64,000 nt of DNA, from positions 62,001 through 126,000 of the forward strand of contig NZ_QAOW01000009.1 of NCBI RefSeq assembly GCF_003051005.1, in the 5' to 3' direction. The position numbers and the translations under genes are program-made. Below are positions 34,870 to 42,465 of this stretch, in pieces. The notes under the pieces were generated by a model, which was not told where the DNA came from, did no database searches, and saw only the letters and a list, made by a program, of their open reading frames with translations. Origin of the DNA: Rhodococcus sp. OK519. GTDB lineage: Bacteria > Actinomycetota > Actinomycetes > Mycobacteriales > Mycobacteriaceae. The number at the start of each line of letters is the position of its first letter. Position 1 is the first letter of the stretch.

Positions 34870-35025
34870 GTGCACTGGATCGTCTGGCTGGCCGTCGGCT
34901 GGATTGCGCTGGCTGTAGCGGTCGCTCTGATCGCCGGGCGAGGGATCCGTATGCGTGACGAGCGGGACACCTTCCCGCCGCCGAGTGAAGGGCGTGACAG
35001 CGGCGACGCGACCGAAGACGACTGA
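34870..35025 (+). CDS. Small single-pass membrane protein, 51 aa
   Basis: The sequence starts VHWIVWLAVGWIALAVAVAL, continues IAGRGIRMRDERDTF and ends with an acidic tail. It shares helix composition and the GRGIR motif with the 55-residue protein at 30176, just outside the island. No strong ribosome site. A 16-bp hairpin follows 73 bp after the stop. Confidence 0.52.
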   Translation: MHWIVWLAVGWIALAVAVALIAGRGIRMRDERDTFPPPSEGRDSGDATEDD

Positions 35026-35097
35026 CAGGCAACCCGTGACTCTGGGCACAATGCCTGAGTTTCCGAGTACGGCCCGGGCGCGCTCACTACCGTCAGT

Positions 35098-35142
35098 GGT
35101 GCGGCGCCCGATCACACCCCGACAGGGATCGGGCGCCGCACC
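35098..35142. terminator. Island-type hairpin, copy 2; perfect 16-bp stem
   Basis: GGTGCGGCGCCCGATC pairs with GATCGGGCGCCGCACC around the loop ACACCCCGACAGG. The right arm and the loop are nearly the same as in the hairpin at 32236. Confidence 0.85.
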
Positions 35143-35214
35143 CCGGATCGGGCACGCAACCGAGGCGGCAGTCGTCAAGTTGCGCAAACCGCCCGGTACG
35201 GGAAAATGCCTGCC

Positions 35215-35265
35215 ATGACGATTGACATGGCAGGCAGCCACCTCCGCGAGTGGGACCAGCAGTGA
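35215..35265 (+). CDS. 16-codon mini-frame coupled to the acetyltransferase start
   Basis: ATG 35215 encodes MTIDMAGSHLREWDQQ. Its TGA overlaps the GTG at 35262 (GTGA), so ribosomes ending here could restart on the acetyltransferase. It may be a leader or the end of a deleted gene. Confidence 0.3.
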   Translation: MTIDMAGSHLREWDQQ

Positions 35266-35768
35266 GTGTCCGCGGGTGGATAGCGAACGGTTTCGCTGGA
35301 TCAGCGCTCCTCCACCCCCGCCTCAGACTCTCCCTCCTCCGTGCAGCTGGAGCCCACATCGGAAAGGCGCGGATCATGCACGGCGGCACGTTCGCCGGCG
35401 ACATCACCAAACTGTCGATCGGGAACGGAGTATTCATCAACACTGGGGTTTCGCTGCACCCAACGGGCGGCATCACGATCGGGGACAACGTCTCGTTCGG
35501 CCCGCGATGCGTCATCATGACCGGCACCCACGAGATCGGACCGTCGGAGAAGCGGGCATCCGATCCGACGCAGTTCAAGCCTGTCACGATCGGCCCCGGT
35601 ACATGGCTTGGCGCCGGTGTCATCGTCTACCCGGGCGTCACAATCGGAGAAGGCTGCGTCATCGCCCCTGGATCCGTTGTAACGTCCGACTGCGAACCCG
35701 ACCATCTTTACGCGGGCGTTCCAGCAGTCCGGAAGCGGGAACTGCCCAGGAACAACAAGGCGGCATAG
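35262..35768 (+). CDS. Hexapeptide-repeat O-acetyltransferase (WcaF/NodL/maltose acetyltransferase type)
   Basis: 168 residues. Left-handed beta-helix repeats run from ITKLSIGNGVFINTGVSLHP through ITIGDNVSFGPRCVIMTGTHEIG to VTIGPGTWLGAGVIVYPGVTIGEGCVIAPGSVV, followed by the YAGVPAVRK end typical of acetyl-CoA-dependent sugar acetyltransferases. The catalytic His lies in TGTHEIG. It acts in the cytoplasm on sugars or sugar nucleotides. With the membrane acyltransferase upstream, the island carries two surface-sugar acylation genes. GTG 35250 is an alternative start. Confidence 0.9.
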   Translation: MSVRGWIANGFAGSALLHPRLRLSLLRAAGAHIGKARIMHGGTFAGDITKLSIGNGVFINTGVSLHPTGGITIGDNVSFGPRCVIMTGTHEIGPSEKRASDPTQFKPVTIGPGTWLGAGVIVYPGVTIGEGCVIAPGSVVTSDCEPDHLYAGVPAVRKRELPRNNKAA

Positions 35769-35848
35769 CCGATTAGGGGCGGAATGACGCTAGGCACAGA
35801 GTCCCAATCTTCAGGATGCGGGCCGATGGCGGTCGCCAGCGTCTGATT

Positions 35849-35889
35849 CGCGACGTCCGGCCTGCCCCCGATTCAGGTCGGGCGTCGCG
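35849..35889. terminator. Island-type hairpin, copy 3, between convergent genes
   Basis: 14-bp stem with two wobble pairs (CGCGACGTCCGGCC with GGTCGGGCGTCGCG) around a loop containing CCCCCGAT. It separates the acetyltransferase from the tail-like gene. Confidence 0.7.
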
Positions 35890-35906
35890 CCCTGGTTGCT
35901 GTTGAG

Positions 35907-36332
35907 TCATGCGGGCCAGGCGGCGTCGTCGTCCACTAGCCACGTGAACATCTGGTTGTCGCTATGAAGGATGGCTGACTGGTTCAACGCAATGCCGGCA
36001 GGTTGCACCTTGAACTGGGTCATCGTCCCCCCTGATTCCCCAAACGCGGGGAAGCAGAGGTTGTTCGGCGCCCAGTATCCGGTCTGGGCGGGCATCACCT
36101 GCGTGGCGGTAGCTGCGGCCCCCGTCAATCCGGAGACCCTCAACGACACCACCTTTCCGACGCGTCGGATGAAGATGTTGTTCGCCGTCCAGCCGTTGGC
36201 GAGCTTCGACTTGATGTCGACCCAACCGGTGTCGTTGGCGACTGTGTTGATCCGGGTTCGCTCCTCGTTGTGGAGGTTGGCGTGTCCGGCGGTGCCGTCG
36301 GTGATGTTCGCGGCGAGGGGCGTTTTTGCCAT
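35907..36332 (-). CDS. Phage minor-tail-like protein
   Basis: 141 residues. The N-terminus MAKTPLAANITDGTAGHANL and the following NEERTRINTV segment resemble the tail or receptor-binding proteins that end actinophage tail operons. The rest is a Gly/Thr-rich beta pattern (VSLRVSGLTGAAATATQVMP, GYWAPNN) of the kind seen in tail-tip domains. No enzymatic motif. It lies 13 bp downstream of the CotH-like gene on the same strand, as in phage tail modules. The assignment is by general resemblance. Confidence 0.65.
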   Translation of the reverse strand: MAKTPLAANITDGTAGHANLHNEERTRINTVANDTGWVDIKSKLANGWTANNIFIRRVGKVVSLRVSGLTGAAATATQVMPAQTGYWAPNNLCFPAFGESGGTMTQFKVQPAGIALNQSAILHSDNQMFTWLVDDDAAWPA

Positions 36333-36345
36333 GACGTGTTCCTGT

Positions 36346-37674
36346 CTAGACGAGGGATTCGACTGAGGCGGTCACCGGGTCGATGGGGGCGTTGATCTGC
36401 GAGCCGAGCCATTCGATTCGCGCGAGGATGTACCGCTTCCGAGCGTCGGCCTCGAATGGGGTGAACACCCGTTGTTCCCACACGGTGTTATCGTCGCGGA
36501 GGGCACGGGTGCGCTTGTCGACGGCTGAGTCGATCAGCTCGGCGACGCCTCCCAGCTCGTCGATCGCGTCCATGAGGACCGTCCACCGCTGCTGGAGCAG
36601 AGCACGGAAGGCTGCGTCCTGCCACATCCGCGACCACCAGTTCCCGACGCGGGTGGCGAAAACGTTGTACGACGGGGGGCTGTTGTTCCAGCCGGTTCCC
36701 CAGCCGAGGTCGAAGTCCCACAGCGGTCCCATGGAGAACTTGCCGCCGGCGGCGTCCGCGGCCTTCCAGATCTTGCAGGAGGTGCCCAGGGCGGAGTCGG
36801 TACCGGGTGCAAACAACTCGTAGATGAGGTACCAGTCGGCGAACGACATCGCGTCTGCGTGGCCCTTCCACGCCGCCCATCTGCCCTCGGCGAGGGGCTG
36901 CTCGAATGCCCTGAACGCCGCGGTGATGTATGCCAGCTGCGGCGCGGTGGGCGCTTCCGGGGTGTCGTAGGCGGCCCAGTTTCCGTAGACGGGCGTCGCG
37001 ACGCCCGGCACCAGCGGCCGGTCCCCGTTGGGGCCTTCCTTGTTCGCGATCTCCATCAGCCACACGCCGTCGGATCCGTCGCCCGCCTCGGTGGGAGCGT
37101 CGCCCGTGAGGCGGCCGGCTTCCAGGCGGACGAGGTCGGCGAGGTCGTAGAGGCCGCGGTAGGTGCCGTTGAGGACGAGCTCGACGGTCCGCACCTGCGG
37201 TGTCCATTCGAAGCTCAGCCGCCGCCCGATCTCGTAGGTCAGGACGTTCGAGATCTTGAGCGCGTCATAGTACTCGGCCAGTAGGCCCCAGTTCTTCTGC
37301 TTCACGGTCATCCCCAGCGGCGCTGTCGACGCATCGAAGTTGATGCGCCACGGCTTCTTCGGTGCCGCCCAAGTGGAGTTGCCGCGGCCGCGGAGCTTGA
37401 TGCCACCGGAGTGGATCACGCCGCCGTCGGTATCGGTGATCGTGTAGGTGCCGGGGATGTAGGTGTCTTTCGTGGTCGGATCGGCCCCGCCGGTCAGGGT
37501 GATCGCCATGACCGGAAAGCGGCCACGGTCGAGCTCGGCGATGGCCGAGCGCGTGGCATAAGTGGCGTTAGTGACACAGAGGACGTCCCTGCGAGTGGCT
37601 GCACGACCGAGGTGAACCTGCGCCGCAAACGTCGTCAAACGACATGCCGGGAGCAAAAACTCCTTGCGCGGCAT
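36346..37674 (-). CDS. CotH-kinase-family protein, phage-associated type; N-terminus uncertain
   Basis: 442 residues. The CotH fold is recognised by IKLRGRGNSTWAAPKKPWRI, NWGLLAEYYD, GLYDLADLVR, and GPLWDFDLGWGTGW with the Asp residues expected to bind metal. CotH proteins are atypical protein kinases; actinophages carry related genes beside tail genes. The first 33 residues (MPRKEFLLPACR region) do not look like the family. The expected start, TYATRSAIAELDRGRFPV, is preceded by no better start codon, so the 5' end may have been replaced when the island decayed. ATG 37509 is another option. Confidence 0.8.
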   Translation of the reverse strand: MPRKEFLLPACRLTTFAAQVHLGRAATRRDVLCVTNATYATRSAIAELDRGRFPVMAITLTGGADPTTKDTYIPGTYTITDTDGGVIHSGGIKLRGRGNSTWAAPKKPWRINFDASTAPLGMTVKQKNWGLLAEYYDALKISNVLTYEIGRRLSFEWTPQVRTVELVLNGTYRGLYDLADLVRLEAGRLTGDAPTEAGDGSDGVWLMEIANKEGPNGDRPLVPGVATPVYGNWAAYDTPEAPTAPQLAYITAAFRAFEQPLAEGRWAAWKGHADAMSFADWYLIYELFAPGTDSALGTSCKIWKAADAAGGKFSMGPLWDFDLGWGTGWNNSPPSYNVFATRVGNWWSRMWQDAAFRALLQQRWTVLMDAIDELGGVAELIDSAVDKRTRALRDDNTVWEQRVFTPFEADARKRYILARIEWLGSQINAPIDPVTASVESLV

Positions 37675-38154
37675 GCGTTGTCTCTAGCGGCAAGACCGGA
37701 AATCGGTTCTGGCGCCGAGTGGGAGGAGCCACCCAATGTTGGCTATCGCCACGGTTTGACATCACCCGTTGCGACGCTCCCCGCTGGGGAGGTCCTCGAC
37801 GAGGGCGCGGCCATGCTGACTGCTCCAATCGTCCGCGCTGGCGACGACCCTGGGCAGTGCGCGCGTTCAGTAGCAAATGGATGGGGACCGTCTCCACTCA
37901 GAGATTGCCGCGGATCAGCCGCTTCCGCGGCCGGGCGAGTCGAAGCCTTTCGACTCGCAGATCGGGCGGCGCTCGGCGGCGAAGCCGGACGCCTTGTCTC
38001 TCGGGCGTGGCGTCAAGCACACCGGACGATGACACGCTCCACGCCATGGAGGCCGCCTCCCGGTATAGCTCTGCCCCACTTGACGGCATATTGGTGCGAA
38101 AACGTTGTTATGCAACATGTTTCGTGTGGCCGGGTGGATCCCGGCCGCGGCGTC
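37675..38154. other. Gene-free island segment with a short perfect hairpin
   Basis: 480 bp of apparently scrambled DNA. The long frame on the plus strand has no protein character. A perfect 10-bp hairpin (GCGAGTCGAA with TTCGACTCGC, 4-nt loop) lies at 37935-37958; it does not fold into a tRNA. Confidence 0.4.
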
Positions 38155-38274
38155 ACCGGTAAGACGATCCGATTCGTCCGTGGTGTTGGCACGGGCTGGC
38201 CAGTGGGTGCGGGCGCTCCGTCCGGTGAGGTGTTCTATGCGAGTTGCAAAGCGGCGCCTGCGAGTAGCGGCTGA
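38155..38274 (+). pseudogene. Internally deleted fragment of a GmrSD/HNH-excalibur nuclease gene
   Basis: In frame it reads TGKTIRFVRGVGTGWPV, then GAGAPSGEVFYASCK. The complete gene at 38890-39873 on the other strand has TGKTIRFVRGVDTSSAV and, about 130 residues later, GAGAPSGEVFYPNCK. The fragment therefore joins two distant parts of such a gene and lacks the catalytic HNH block and the calcium-binding end. The bases differ at several third positions, so it came from a diverged homologue, not from a recent copy of its neighbour. Confidence 0.68.
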
Positions 38275-38431
38275 GCGCGGTTAGGTGGCGACCCTCTATC
38301 TGGCGGAGCATGCACCGGTCTCGGTGAACCCTCAGCAACGGACAGGTTCGGCTTCCGCCCATTTTGGACCGGTTGGTCGGCTTTTTGTGTACGCTCGCCC
38401 CGACTTGGGGTGCCGAGACGGAGGGGGCGCG

Positions 38432-38665
38432 GTGCGCAAGGACAGGGCGTACTACTCGATGGCGCCTGGCGCCGAGAGCGCCTACCACGTCTTCACAGAT
38501 TGCTCGATCGGCGCCCGCATCGAGGCGCCCCATCGCATGGCGGGTATCGGACCGGCAGATACCGCCTACCCCCGGTGTGCACTGTGCGAGGAGCTGGACC
38601 GCATGATCCTCGGCGGCCGCCTCTGGTTCCACCCGAGATCGGGGCGTGCGCGCCGGAGCCTTTAA
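38432..38665 (+). CDS. Small Cys-containing protein, 77 aa
   Basis: GTG 38432 follows GGAGGGGG. Residues KDRAYYSMAPGAESAYHVF, then TDCSIGARIEA and TAYPRCALCEEL contain one single Cys and one CxxC, a possible zinc knuckle (H/C-C-CxxC). Similar short proteins are common in actinophages and islands, with unknown function. It ends 4 bp before a weak hairpin of the island type (38680-38703). Confidence 0.6.
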   Translation: MRKDRAYYSMAPGAESAYHVFTDCSIGARIEAPHRMAGIGPADTAYPRCALCEELDRMILGGRLWFHPRSGRARRSL

Positions 38666-38832
38666 CGTAGCACAGAACGCGATCCATCCCCCGACGCGGA
38701 TCGGGTGTCGCGTCGCCTGCCCAGAAGTCCGGGAGAAACCGCCGAGCAGGCCGACAGCGGAGCCTCGTAGTCTCCGAACCAGTCGACGCAGAATCGGAAG
38801 ATGTTCCAGGGCAGATAATTTCGATCCACGAT

Positions 38833-38882
38833 CCATCTCGACGACGAACTGGCCGCCCTCGAGGCCGCGGTCGGGATCTGAC
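38833..38882 (+). repeat. Right direct repeat (candidate attR)
   Basis: 48 of 50 bases match 31903-31952. It ends 8 bp before the stop codon of the nuclease gene. Confidence 0.8.
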
Positions 38883-38889
38883 GGGAGAA

Positions 38890-39873
38890 CTACTCGCAGG
38901 CCACACCGTCGCCGTCGCTGTCCATCGCCGCTCGGTATCCGGGCTCGCCACGGTGCAGAGGCGCGGCGCCCGCGGAGCGTACCGCCTTGCAGTTCGGATA
39001 GAACACCTCACCGGACGGGGCGCCTGCACCCGCCGGCGAGACAGCAGCCGGCGCGGGCGCGGGTGCCGGAGCAGGTGCGGGCGCCGGTGCCGGTGCTGCG
39101 GATCCGGTTGCGCCGCAGGACGCGAGTTCCCGTGCCATCGCGTCGTGCTCGGACTGCGTCACCCACAGCCCGTACGCCGCCTTCACCTCGATCTGGCGGT
39201 TCACGTACACACACCGGTAGGCGAGGTTCGGCGGCAGCCAGGCCGAGGCGTCGGAGTCGCTCTTGCCCTGATTGGTGGGTCCGTCGACCGCCTGCAGGTT
39301 GCGCGGATCGTTCGCGAGGTTGCGCCGGGTGGCCTCGTCCAGCTGCTGAGCGCCCTTCTGCCACGCGTCGGACAGCGCCACGACGTGATCGATCTGCACG
39401 GCACTCGACGTGTCGACGCCACGCACGAATCGGATCGTCTTGCCGGTGTAGACGTCGTCGAGCGTGCCCGAGAGCACCGTGCAGTCGCGGGTCATCGGAT
39501 CGGTGGTGATGTAGACGAGGTCGCGCGCGAGAATGTCGTTGCGGGTGTCGCAGCCGTTGTGTCCGCCCGCGATCGTGACGTTGTCGGTCCATGCCTGACC
39601 GAACTGAGCCCGGTCGTAGCCGCTCTTGGGTGCGCGATCGCGGATCGGCAACGCAGCCAACCCGGTCATCGCCCCGTCCGCGGCCACTGGATCGACGGCG
39701 GTTTCACCGACCGTTTGTTCGTTCGTCGCCGGCGTCGCGGTGCCGACGACCTGTTCGGGGTCCGATGCCGACCCCACCGTCGGCGCAGCGGCAGCCGTGC
39801 ACCCCCCGGCGAACAACACGGCGACGGTGGCGAATCCGGCCACCCAGGACTTGTCGATCTTCACAGCACTCAC
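38890..39873 (-). CDS. Exported lipoprotein nuclease: DUF1524/GmrSD-type HNH domain plus excalibur calcium-binding domain
   Basis: 327 residues. The signal ends at a lipobox-like FAGGC (Cys25). The HNH domain shows the HNH-type block QIDHVVALSDAWQKGA and the later NDPRNLQAVDGPTNQGKSD with the Asn residues of the fold. A Pro-Ala linker (repeated PA) leads to the excalibur domain GEVFYPNCKAVRSAG ending DSDGDGVACE, which binds calcium like an EF-hand loop. It probably degrades extracellular DNA. It is the native right neighbour of the wax-ester synthase gene if the island is removed. Confidence 0.9.
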   Translation of the reverse strand: MSAVKIDKSWVAGFATVAVLFAGGCTAAAAPTVGSASDPEQVVGTATPATNEQTVGETAVDPVAADGAMTGLAALPIRDRAPKSGYDRAQFGQAWTDNVTIAGGHNGCDTRNDILARDLVYITTDPMTRDCTVLSGTLDDVYTGKTIRFVRGVDTSSAVQIDHVVALSDAWQKGAQQLDEATRRNLANDPRNLQAVDGPTNQGKSDSDASAWLPPNLAYRCVYVNRQIEVKAAYGLWVTQSEHDAMARELASCGATGSAAPAPAPAPAPAPAPAPAAVSPAGAGAPSGEVFYPNCKAVRSAGAAPLHRGEPGYRAAMDSDGDGVACE

Positions 39874-40036
39874 GGGCGGCGCGATTCCTCATCTCTCGTA
39901 CATATGTTCGCAGGGCGAATCCTAGCCGGGTGTTACCACACACCGGAATTCGCTCTCGCGAGCAGTGAGGAGTAAGGCGTAATGTCCGAAACCGGGCAGC
40001 TCACCGGCCCACCCGAGTGCCAGCGTCAGGAGTCCG

Positions 40037-40981
40037 ATGTCCACACCCATGCAGTACACGACCCTCCCCGGGACAGATCTCGCCGTCTCGACGGTGTCCC
40101 TGGGCTGCAACAACTTCGGCTCCCGGATCGACGCCGCCGAGTCGCATGCGGTGGTCGACGCCGCATTCGAGCACGGCATCACGTTCTTCGACACCGCCGA
40201 CGTCTACAGCTCCGGCGAATCGGAGAAGATCCTCGGCGCGGCGCTGGCGGGTCGGCGCGACGAGGCCGTCATCGCGACTAAGTTCGGTGCACCGATGAGC
40301 GAGACCGAGCGGGGATCGGCACCCGACTACGTGCGACAGGCGTGCGAGGCCAGCCTGCGCCGCCTCGGCGTCGACCACATCGACCTCTACTACCAGCACA
40401 TGCCGGACCCGACGGTGCCGATCGAGGACACGCTCGGGGCGCTCGACGAGCTGGTGCAGGCCGGCAAGGTGCGCCAAGTCGCGTGCTCCAACGTTTCGGC
40501 CCAGCAGATCGACCACGCCGTCCGGACCGCATCCGAACGGAATCTGCCGAGGTTCGTCGCCGCGCAGATCGAGTGGAACATGCTCGAGCGTGCGGTCGAG
40601 GCCGAGATCGTGCCGGCTTGCGAGCGCAGCGATCTCGCAGTGATCCCCTACTACCCGCTGGCGGCGGGGCTGCTCACCGGCAAGTACCGCCGGAACAGCG
40701 AGTTTCCCAAGGGCTCTCGCTTCGACAAGTCCGAGTACTTCGCGGCCACCGCCACCGACGACGCCCTCACCCGCGTCGAGGCGCTGCTGCCGCTCGCGAG
40801 CAAGCTGGACCGGCAGTTGTCCGAACTGGCCGTCGCGTGGCTCGACGCCAAGCCTCAGGTCGCGTCCGTCCTGATCGGCTCGTCCTCATCGGCGCAGGTG
40901 GCACGCAACACCTCACACCTGCGTCGACCCCTCGACGAGGACGAACTGGCGATGATCGACGACGTCCTCGCTCAACTCTGA
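40037..40981 (+). CDS. Aldo/keto reductase
   Basis: 314 residues. A TIM-barrel NADPH reductase: STVSLGCNNFG, then GITFFDTADVYSSGESEKILG with the catalytic Asp and Tyr (DTADVY), a Lys in VIATKFG, and His in YYQHMPDP. The C-terminus has the NADPH-phosphate segment SVLIGSSSSAQVARN. It reduces aldehydes or ketones; the substrate is unknown. CAGGAG lies 5 nt upstream of ATG 40037. It ends convergently with fabH across a strong hairpin. Confidence 0.94.
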   Translation: MSTPMQYTTLPGTDLAVSTVSLGCNNFGSRIDAAESHAVVDAAFEHGITFFDTADVYSSGESEKILGAALAGRRDEAVIATKFGAPMSETERGSAPDYVRQACEASLRRLGVDHIDLYYQHMPDPTVPIEDTLGALDELVQAGKVRQVACSNVSAQQIDHAVRTASERNLPRFVAAQIEWNMLERAVEAEIVPACERSDLAVIPYYPLAAGLLTGKYRRNSEFPKGSRFDKSEYFAATATDDALTRVEALLPLASKLDRQLSELAVAWLDAKPQVASVLIGSSSSAQVARNTSHLRRPLDEDELAMIDDVLAQL

Positions 40982-41005
40982 GCCGGAAGACCCGAAAGAA
41001 ACGGA

Positions 41006-41038
41006 AACGGCGGGCCCGCACGTAGCGGGCCCGCCGTT
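41006..41038. terminator. Bidirectional terminator between the aldo/keto reductase and fabH
   Basis: Perfect 14-bp stem (AACGGCGGGCCCGC with its complement), 5-nt loop ACGTA. Confidence 0.88.
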
Positions 41039-41059
41039 GCTGCTTTCCGAGGAGAGGGG

Positions 41060-42076
41060 TCAGTCCTGCGCGAGCGGCGGCAGGGTGACGACCTGACCGG
41101 CGTACGACAGACCGGCGCCGAAGCCGACCAGCAGAGCCAGCTCGCCCGGCTTCGCCTTGCCCGTGCGGATCACTTCCTCCATCGCCAGCGGGATCGACGC
41201 CGCCGACGTGTTGCCGGTCTCGGCGATGTCGTCGGACACCGGCACCGACTCGGGGAGCTTGATGCTGCGGGCGATGACCTCGTTGATGCGGCCGTTCGCC
41301 TGGTGCGGGATGAACGCGCCGAGATCCTCCATCGCGACACCCGCACGCTCGAGCGCCTGCGTGGCGACCTTGCCCATCTCGAAGGCCGCCCAGCGGAACA
41401 CCGCGGTGCCCTCCATCTTGATCCACGGGCGCTGCGAGGGATCCTTCGCGAACGTCAGCCAGTCCGGCTCCTGGCGGATGGCCTGCGACTGCGAGCCGTC
41501 CGAGCCCCACACGACGGGGCCGATGCCGGTGACATCGCTCGGGCCGACGACGACGGCGCCCGCGCCGTCACCGAAGATGAAGCGCACGGCGCGATCGGTC
41601 GGCTCGGTGCTGTCGCTCATCCGCTCGACGCCGATGACGAGGATGTAATCCTCGGTGCCGAGACGAACCATGTCCGACGCGATCGACAGGGCGTAGCAGA
41701 AGCCCGCGCAACCGGCCGTGACGTCGAACGCGGCCGGACCGCCCGTGCCGAGGGCATCGGCGACCACAGCGGAACACTGCGGCGTCTGCGACGGGTAGGT
41801 GGACGTCGCGACGACGACGGCACCGATCTGCTCGGCACTGATGCCGCTGGCCTCGAGAGCCTTGCGGCCCGAGGCGATCGCCATCGCCAGGACCGATTCG
41901 TCCTCGCCCGCGAAGCGACGGTTCTTGATGCCCGAGCGCGACTGGATCCACTCGTCGGTGGAGTCGATCGTCTCGCAGATCTCGTCGTTGCTCACGACCC
42001 GCTGCGGGCGGTACACGCCCAAACCGAGGATGGCGGACTGCCGGACCTCGGTGGAGTTCGAGATCTGCGCACCCAT
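41060..42076 (-). CDS. fabH: 3-oxoacyl-[acyl-carrier-protein] synthase III
   Basis: 338 residues. The triad is Cys123 in TAGCAGFCY, His258 in IPHQANGRI and Asn289 in ETGNTSAAS. It condenses acyl-CoA with malonyl-ACP; in mycolate producers it links FAS-I products to FAS-II elongation. It stands alone without fabD, acpM or kasA, so its role as the housekeeping FabH or as a specialised starter enzyme is open. Confidence 0.95.
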   Translation of the reverse strand: MGAQISNSTEVRQSAILGLGVYRPQRVVSNDEICETIDSTDEWIQSRSGIKNRRFAGEDESVLAMAIASGRKALEASGISAEQIGAVVVATSTYPSQTPQCSAVVADALGTGGPAAFDVTAGCAGFCYALSIASDMVRLGTEDYILVIGVERMSDSTEPTDRAVRFIFGDGAGAVVVGPSDVTGIGPVVWGSDGSQSQAIRQEPDWLTFAKDPSQRPWIKMEGTAVFRWAAFEMGKVATQALERAGVAMEDLGAFIPHQANGRINEVIARSIKLPESVPVSDDIAETGNTSAASIPLAMEEVIRTGKAKPGELALLVGFGAGLSYAGQVVTLPPLAQD

Positions 42077-42465
42077 GTTTGGTCTCCTCTACTGCATTGA
42101 CTCGCGGCCCGAGCCGCCACGTGGCGGGGCCCAGTGGCCCCGTCTTCCCACGACACGGTACTTCGCGAGGTGAGACCTCGGTGTTACTCGGGTACCCGGT
42201 AGCGCCGCGGCGCGCTGCACCGAAACACCCCCGCCCACGGCGGCCCCGGCCGGGCAAATCGCCCCGAATAGCCGAATCGATCACCCTTACGCGGGCCACG
42301 CACCAATTCGGACAATGGATTAGAAGAAATGCGACAATTACGTTAACACCGGAACCCACACTGCTCGAATCGACATTCCTGCTAGCGTATTACGCGCCGG
42401 AGAAGCCACCGCAGCGACCCCATAACGCCAGCACCGGGGCGCTTTCACCGCAAATGGGGACTTCC
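42077..42465. promoter_or_regulatory. Divergent promoter region of fabH and the DUF4185 gene
   Basis: 389 bp without a gene. An inverted repeat CGAGGT-GAG-ACCTCG at 42166-42180 lies 90 bp upstream of fabH and may be an operator. An AT-richer segment at 42320-42390 probably carries the rightward promoter. Confidence 0.45.

Larger units (their letters stand above)
31903..38882. mobile_element. Genomic island or prophage remnant bounded by 50-bp direct repeats
   Basis: The last 50 bp of the wax-ester synthase gene (31903-31952) recur at 38833-38882 with 48 of 50 bases identical. Between them lie genes unlike the flanks: an OafA-like acyltransferase, a small membrane protein, a hexapeptide acetyltransferase, a phage-tail-like protein, a CotH-like protein, a nuclease-gene fragment and a small CxxC protein. 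This is the pattern of integration into the 3' end of a gene that rebuilds the gene end. No integrase is visible, so the element is probably a decayed remnant. The alternative is a tandem duplication of the synthase gene that later lost its copy. Confidence 0.62.

Noticed and set aside
37935-37958. Possible tRNA or att hairpin
   Set aside because: It is a single 10-bp hairpin without a cloverleaf or tRNA arms.
37411-38274. 287-codon frame ending in the nuclease fragment
   Set aside because: Only the last 40 codons have protein character; the rest is antisense to the CotH-like gene or scrambled.
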